Shown: positions 60,527 through 64,000 of the stretch, piece by piece
Layout: every line of letters starts with the position of its first letter
Position numbering within the stretch: the stretch's first letter is position 1
Assembly: GCF_015477355.1 (NCBI RefSeq)
Contig: NZ_JADLRJ010000006.1
Location: forward strand, 62,001 to 126,000
Reading direction: 5' to 3'
Source: Nocardia blacklockiae
GTDB lineage: Bacteria; Actinomycetota; Actinomycetes; Mycobacteriales; Mycobacteriaceae
Length of the DNA stretch: 64,000 bases
Notes under the pieces: generated by a model
The model's database searches: none
Seen by the model: only the letters and a program-made list of their open reading frames with translations
What the model was told of the DNA's origin: nothing
Made by a program: the position numbers and the translations under genes

Positions 60527-61888
60527 ATGACGTATCCCAACTACGGTATTCCCGATATGTCCCTCCCGGCCCTCGGCTCGCGGTTGGGGCACGCGTTGAC
60601 CAGTTTGATTGCCGGTGAGGACATTCCCGACGCGACGACTCCCGGTCAGGTGCAGGATCGGTACAACCGGCAGCGTGACTGGGTTCGCGGGGATGTGTCG
60701 AAGATCGGGTTCGAGGGTGCGTTTCGGCCCCAATCCGTGCACAGCACCGATAATTTCGAGCAGCATGATCTGTCGACGTTGCGGGCGAAGGTCGACAAGA
60801 TCGATCTGAAGGCCGTGAACGATCTGGTGGAGGCCTGGCGGCAGATCGGTGTGAAAGAGACGACGTCGCTGGACACGTTCAAGCAGGCGATGACGAAGGC
60901 GACCGGGGCGGATATCTGGCGCGGTGAGTCGAGTACGGCTGCCGCGCAGGCTGTTACCGATTACACGACGCAGGCGTCGCAGGTCGCGAAGGCCGCCGCG
61001 CTGACCAGCAACAAATTGGCGGAGTTGCGGACGGGTCTGGAACCGACCAAAGACCTTGTGCCGCATGTGCCGGAGCATCGGTCGGGCATGAGCAATCTGC
61101 GGCACTGGGTGGCCGGCCGCGGCTGGCGCAACGACGATACGGCCTATGCGAACGCCTACGCCGAGGCCAAACGGGTGCTGCAGACTGTGTACGCGCCGGT
61201 GGTCCGCGAGAGTGACACCAACGTTCCGGTCATCCCGAAACCCAACGAGCAGAAGCCCGTCACGCCGGGTGTCGAGCCGCCGTGGAAGCCGGGCACCGGC
61301 GGGCCAGCACCGTCGTCCGGTCCGGACGGAAAGACCGTGACGCCCACGCCGGGGGATGGCGGCCCGAATCCCCAAGGCGCGGAGCCGGAGAACCCGCAGT
61401 CCGGGCAGGCCGACACGGGCCAGTCGACGGGTGCGGCGAATTCGGGAGACCAGGCCGCGACCGATCCGGCGGCCGCGACGACCTCGGCCGGCGCGGACCC
61501 GAACGGCGCGGGATCGCAATCGGGTTCGTCCGTGCCGCGAGGTGTCGGCGGAGGTACCGGCAGTTCGGGCGGCCCGATCGGATCCGGCACGGGCGGACCG
61601 GGTGGCGTCGGCACGGGTGGTCCGGGCGGAGTCGGCAGCAGCGTGCCGTTCGCGGGGCGTCCCGGTGCGGCGGCCGCCGCCGCGCGCCCAGGGGCGTCCG
61701 GCGGTCGCGGGGGAGCAAACGGCATGCCTGGCATGGGCGGTCCCGCCGCGGCCGGACGAGGCAAGGGCGACAAGGACGAAGAACGCACCAAGGAAATCCC
61801 CGACTACTTGGTGACCAAGGAACACGGCGACGAGCTGACGGGCATCCCGGACCTGCCGAAGACGGTACCGCCCGTCCTCGGCGCATGA
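60527..61888 (+). CDS. PPE/EspB-like secreted protein with Gly/Pro-rich tail
   Basis: A 453-residue protein. The N-terminal 220 residues form a helical bundle with a WxG turn (IWRGESSTAAAQAV, W131/G133), as in PPE and EspB proteins. A Pro/Gly/Ala/Ser low-complexity region of about 180 residues follows, then a conserved-looking tail (IPDYLVTKEHGDELTGIPD; PPVLG) that recurs in related actinobacterial proteins. It is probably a type VII (ESX) substrate. Its likely partner lies upstream and its EspG-like chaperone downstream. No core ESX gene is in the window. Confidence 0.8.
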   Translation: MTYPNYGIPDMSLPALGSRLGHALTSLIAGEDIPDATTPGQVQDRYNRQRDWVRGDVSKIGFEGAFRPQSVHSTDNFEQHDLSTLRAKVDKIDLKAVNDLVEAWRQIGVKETTSLDTFKQAMTKATGADIWRGESSTAAAQAVTDYTTQASQVAKAAALTSNKLAELRTGLEPTKDLVPHVPEHRSGMSNLRHWVAGRGWRNDDTAYANAYAEAKRVLQTVYAPVVRESDTNVPVIPKPNEQKPVTPGVEPPWKPGTGGPAPSSGPDGKTVTPTPGDGGPNPQGAEPENPQSGQADTGQSTGAANSGDQAATDPAAATTSAGADPNGAGSQSGSSVPRGVGGGTGSSGGPIGSGTGGPGGVGTGGPGGVGSSVPFAGRPGAAAAAARPGASGGRGGANGMPGMGGPAAAGRGKGDKDEERTKEIPDYLVTKEHGDELTGIPDLPKTVPPVLGA

Positions 61889-62098
61889 TCCCGCCCGTGC
61901 GATTTCCGGATAGTGGAGCCCTTGCACGAGACGGCTGCGGGCAGCGATGCGGGACGCGTCGGAGCGCGCTGTGCGTGTTGTCGTTCGGCGGCGCAGAGGG
62001 TGGTGGGGCAGCGATGCGTGAAGGTGCTGGGTGGCGCGGGGTGTGGCGTCGTATGCGAATGTTGCCGGGGTGTCGGGTGAGTGGGCGAGGGGCCGGTA

Positions 62099-62869
62099 AT
62101 GCGGCGTGAGAGGCAGTGGCGGTTCGGGGCGGTGGAGTTTCGGGTGTTGTGGGACTCGACCGGGCGGGACGTGTTGCCGTATCCGCTGGTGCATCGGTTC
62201 ACCGAGGAAAGTACGTGGGAGGAGGTGAACCGGACTCGGCAGCGGGTTGCTCGAACGGTCCTGCCGCAGTTGGACGAGGATCTCGAGCGTGCCGTTGCGG
62301 TGCTGCTCGCGCCGGAGGCTCGCGTCGAGGTGTCGGGATTCGTCGGACGGCGTCGTGAGCGGCGGATACGCATCCACGGGGCGGTACACGATCGGCACGG
62401 TGCGATCGCCGTGCAGGAACCCGGGCCGGAGGACGGCGTCGGCGGTGACGTCCGCCTGACATTCCTGCCCGCCGAACGCCTCGCCTCCGCCCTGATCGCG
62501 CAGTTGCCGGAATGCGCTGCGGGGCAAGGGAAAACCGTGTCGATCCCGGTGGAGGAGCTGGATCGGCCCGCCCCGCAGGACCCGTGGGTCGTCGGGCCGA
62601 GGGACCAGCTGGCGCGCCTGTTCAACCGACCGGCCAGCGCGACATTCCACATCGCCGTCTACCCCTGGGGCAGCCCCGACAACCGGCATACCGAGGGCCG
62701 CAAGGACTTCCAGATCATCGACTGGATCGACGACGGCCGCTACGCGAGCTTCGGCGACCGCACCGTCACCGTGAAGCCCACCGACTCCGCCCGGATGATC
62801 GCGCAGGTGCGGCAGATGCTGTCGCGCACGGTCGCCGAGGTTCGCAGCGGGAAACACCCGCGACCGTAA
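62099..62869 (+). CDS. EspG family ESX secretion chaperone
   Basis: A 256-residue cytoplasmic chaperone of the EspG family that delivers PE/PPE-type substrates to an ESX system. WRFGAVEFRVLWDSTGRDV with PYPLVHRF at the N-terminus, DVRLTFLPAERLASALIAQ in the middle and SFGDRTVTVKPTDSARMIAQ at the end follow the family. GAGGGG lies 7 bases before ATG; a GTG six codons earlier is weaker. It follows the PPE-like gene, as is usual. Confidence 0.85.
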   Translation: MRRERQWRFGAVEFRVLWDSTGRDVLPYPLVHRFTEESTWEEVNRTRQRVARTVLPQLDEDLERAVAVLLAPEARVEVSGFVGRRRERRIRIHGAVHDRHGAIAVQEPGPEDGVGGDVRLTFLPAERLASALIAQLPECAAGQGKTVSIPVEELDRPAPQDPWVVGPRDQLARLFNRPASATFHIAVYPWGSPDNRHTEGRKDFQIIDWIDDGRYASFGDRTVTVKPTDSARMIAQVRQMLSRTVAEVRSGKHPRP

Positions 62870-63454
62870 GAAGCTGTCCGTGAACCCCGAACATCGCGAG
62901 TCATCATGTCGGAGCAGGTCGTAGGAAGCACGAACTATCAGTCGCGATAGTCGAGATCTCCCCAGAGGTTGCTACCCGACGAGCTGCCGCCGGGCCCCGT
63001 ATAACCGCCGCTATCGGTCGGGCGGCCCAAGGGAAACCACGATGTACCGGTGTTCGTAGTCGAGGAGTCGCTGCTGTACTGGCTGAACGACGCCTGCCTG
63101 CGTCGACGCCGCCGGCGGTCGTACCAGTCCTGCTCGGCATCGGCCGCGAGTTGCTTCTCGTACTGCGCCCGCTGGTCCTGCGTCATCGATTCCAGAAGCT
63201 TCGCCTCGTTTCTCGATATCCGATCGCGGACGCGCTCCAACTCTTCCCGCGCTCGTGCCTGCTCGTCGCGCTGTCGTTGTTGTTCGCGCTCGAAGCGACT
63301 CTTCCACCACATAGGACTCGACTCCAACGCTGCCGGACCTGATGAGCGACACCACATCTCGCGGCGTAGCGCCTGCTCACCTCAACTGTCCGCCCGTTGC
63401 CGGATGCGCGCAAGGAGAGCTATCCGCTCAGGAAGAGCTTCACGGACAACTTCT
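62869..63454. repeat. Inverted repeats flanking a single gene
   Basis: AGAAGCTGTCCGTGAA at 62869-62884 and the reverse complement of AGAAGTTGTCCGTGAA at 63439-63454 match at 15 of 16 positions in inverted orientation. They enclose 550 bases carrying one gene. No flanking target duplication or transposase was found, so this could be a small non-autonomous element or a pair of regulatory sites. Confidence 0.6.
62938..63312 (-). CDS. Coiled-coil protein of unknown function between inverted repeats
   Basis: A 124-residue protein. The N-terminal half is a highly charged coiled coil rich in Glu, Arg and Gln (FEREQQRQRDEQARAREE; then LERVRDRISRNEAKLLES), followed by a basic patch of eight Arg around RRRRRRRQ and a Gly/Ser/Thr-rich tail. 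No signal or membrane segment was found. The ATG gives MWWKSRFERE; a longer frame upstream is unsupported. It lies alone between the EspG gene and the RamB-like gene, inside the repeat pair. Confidence 0.65.
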   Translation of the reverse strand: MWWKSRFEREQQRQRDEQARAREELERVRDRISRNEAKLLESMTQDQRAQYEKQLAADAEQDWYDRRRRRRRQASFSQYSSDSSTTNTGTSWFPLGRPTDSGGYTGPGGSSSGSNLWGDLDYRD

Positions 63455-63469
63455 GAGTTCGGCAAGCGC

Positions 63470-64000
63470 TCATGTCTCGTTGATGCGGGGGTAGGGGAGG
63501 TCTATGGACGTTGTCTCCGTGACCGCGAGAGGCCGCCCGATCTGCGGAAACGCCCGCTGCGGGCAGGAAGACCGCTCACACACCTTGCAGCCCGCGCCGA
63601 TCGGGATAGCCGCCGACGGGTCGTCCAGATGTAGTCCCTTGGAATACACCAGCCGGTCGGCGTATTCGATGTCGCAGCCCAGCCCGATCGCGAATTCCTT
63701 ACTGGCCGTGCCGTATCCGCGGGCGGCGGAATGGGCGGTGCGGGCGATCCACAGGTAGCGCCGCCCGTCCGGCATGGAGGCGACCTGGGTGAGGATGCGC
63801 CCCGGGTGCGCGAACGCCTCGTGCACCACCCACAGCGGGCAGCTGCCGCCGACCCGGGAGAAGTGGAACGCGGTGGCGGACTGGCGTTTCGAGATGTTCC
63901 CGGCCCGATCGGTCCGCACGAAGAAGAACGGCACCCCGCGCTGCCCCTGCCGCTGCAACGTACTCAGGCGATGGCACACGGTCTCGAAACCCACCTCGAA
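63470..64000 (-). CDS. RamB-like short-chain fatty acyl transcriptional regulator, 5' end missing
   Basis: The C-terminal 176 residues of a regulator of the RamB/ScoC-like family (DUF2083), continuing past the window end. FFFVRTDRAGNISKRQSATA, WVVHEAFAHPGRI and the Cys cluster GCKVCERSSCPQRAFP near the end are diagnostic. In corynebacteria and mycobacteria such proteins control acetate and propionate metabolism genes (glyoxylate or methylcitrate cycle). The N-terminal XRE domain should lie just beyond the window. Confidence 0.85.
   Translation of the reverse strand, partial: FEVGFETVCHRLSTLQRQGQRGVPFFFVRTDRAGNISKRQSATAFHFSRVGGSCPLWVVHEAFAHPGRILTQVASMPDGRRYLWIARTAHSAARGYGTASKEFAIGLGCDIEYADRLVYSKGLHLDDPSAAIPIGAGCKVCERSSCPQRAFPQIGRPLAVTETTSIDLPYPRINET

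Overview
The window is about 64 kb of high-GC actinobacterial chromosome, most likely Nocardia or a close relative within the Mycobacteriales. The main evidence is gene order. The block serA - leuB - MFS - FAH hydrolase - gltX - tRNA-Gln/tRNA-Glu - PPOX protein - IclR - leuC - leuD - hupB - mutT1 - ppk - fbiD - gpsA - ddl - DUF3515 - thiL - ung - rpmB - DAK/FakA - recG reproduces, from memory, the Mycobacterium tuberculosis segment from about Rv2996c down to Rv2973c. F420 cofactor genes, an EspG/PPE-like type VII module, DUF3558 and DUF397 proteins, and several apparently leaderless starts fit the same group. This is a mosaic of a conserved backbone and accessory flanks, and no prophage, CRISPR array or intact insertion sequence is visible.

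1-9.1 kb is accessory: the tail of a MerR regulator and an F420-type luciferase-like oxidoreductase, a TetR/SnoaL pair with two clear operator copies, a DUF4239 membrane protein with a repeat-rich exported protein, a PPOX protein, a DUF574-type methyltransferase, an SRPBCC protein, an M48-like membrane protein that has lost all its metal ligands, and a TAP-type lipoprotein hydrolase. 9.2-18.1 kb is an inositol or related polyol catabolic unit: a Gfo/Idh dehydrogenase and LacI regulator face an IolE-like TIM barrel, an ABC importer (binding protein, permease, ATPase), IolC and IolD. Two copies of a 14-bp LacI palindrome lie in the divergent promoter.

18.1-21.6 kb holds a DHFR-like/HxlR divergent pair, two cold-shock genes, and between them a 38-codon gene for an acidic peptide made of three 11-residue repeats with its own ribosome-binding site and a 17-bp terminator. 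It then has an exported phosphodiesterase. 21.9-49 kb is the conserved backbone: serine and leucine synthesis, Glu/Gln-tRNA charging, nucleoid protein, polyphosphate, F420, glycerophospholipid, cell wall, thiamine and DNA repair genes. A repeat island with a 30-bp-arm palindrome separates serA from leuB.

49-64 kb is accessory again. Two alpha/beta hydrolases share TCTTG-N9-CAAGA sites with the TetR gene between them. These are followed by a GlxA-type regulator, small secreted and zinc-ribbon proteins, a HIT protein, an EamA exporter, an XRE/DUF397 pair facing three small overlapping genes, and a DUF3558 lipoprotein - helical protein - PPE/EspB-like protein - EspG module. At the end is a coiled-coil gene flanked by near-perfect inverted repeats and a truncated RamB-like fatty-acid regulator.

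Start codons were chosen by ribosome-binding sites, gene overlaps or leaderless -10 boxes. Where these disagree the entry says so. Assignments rest on reading the translated proteins by eye; no database search was run.
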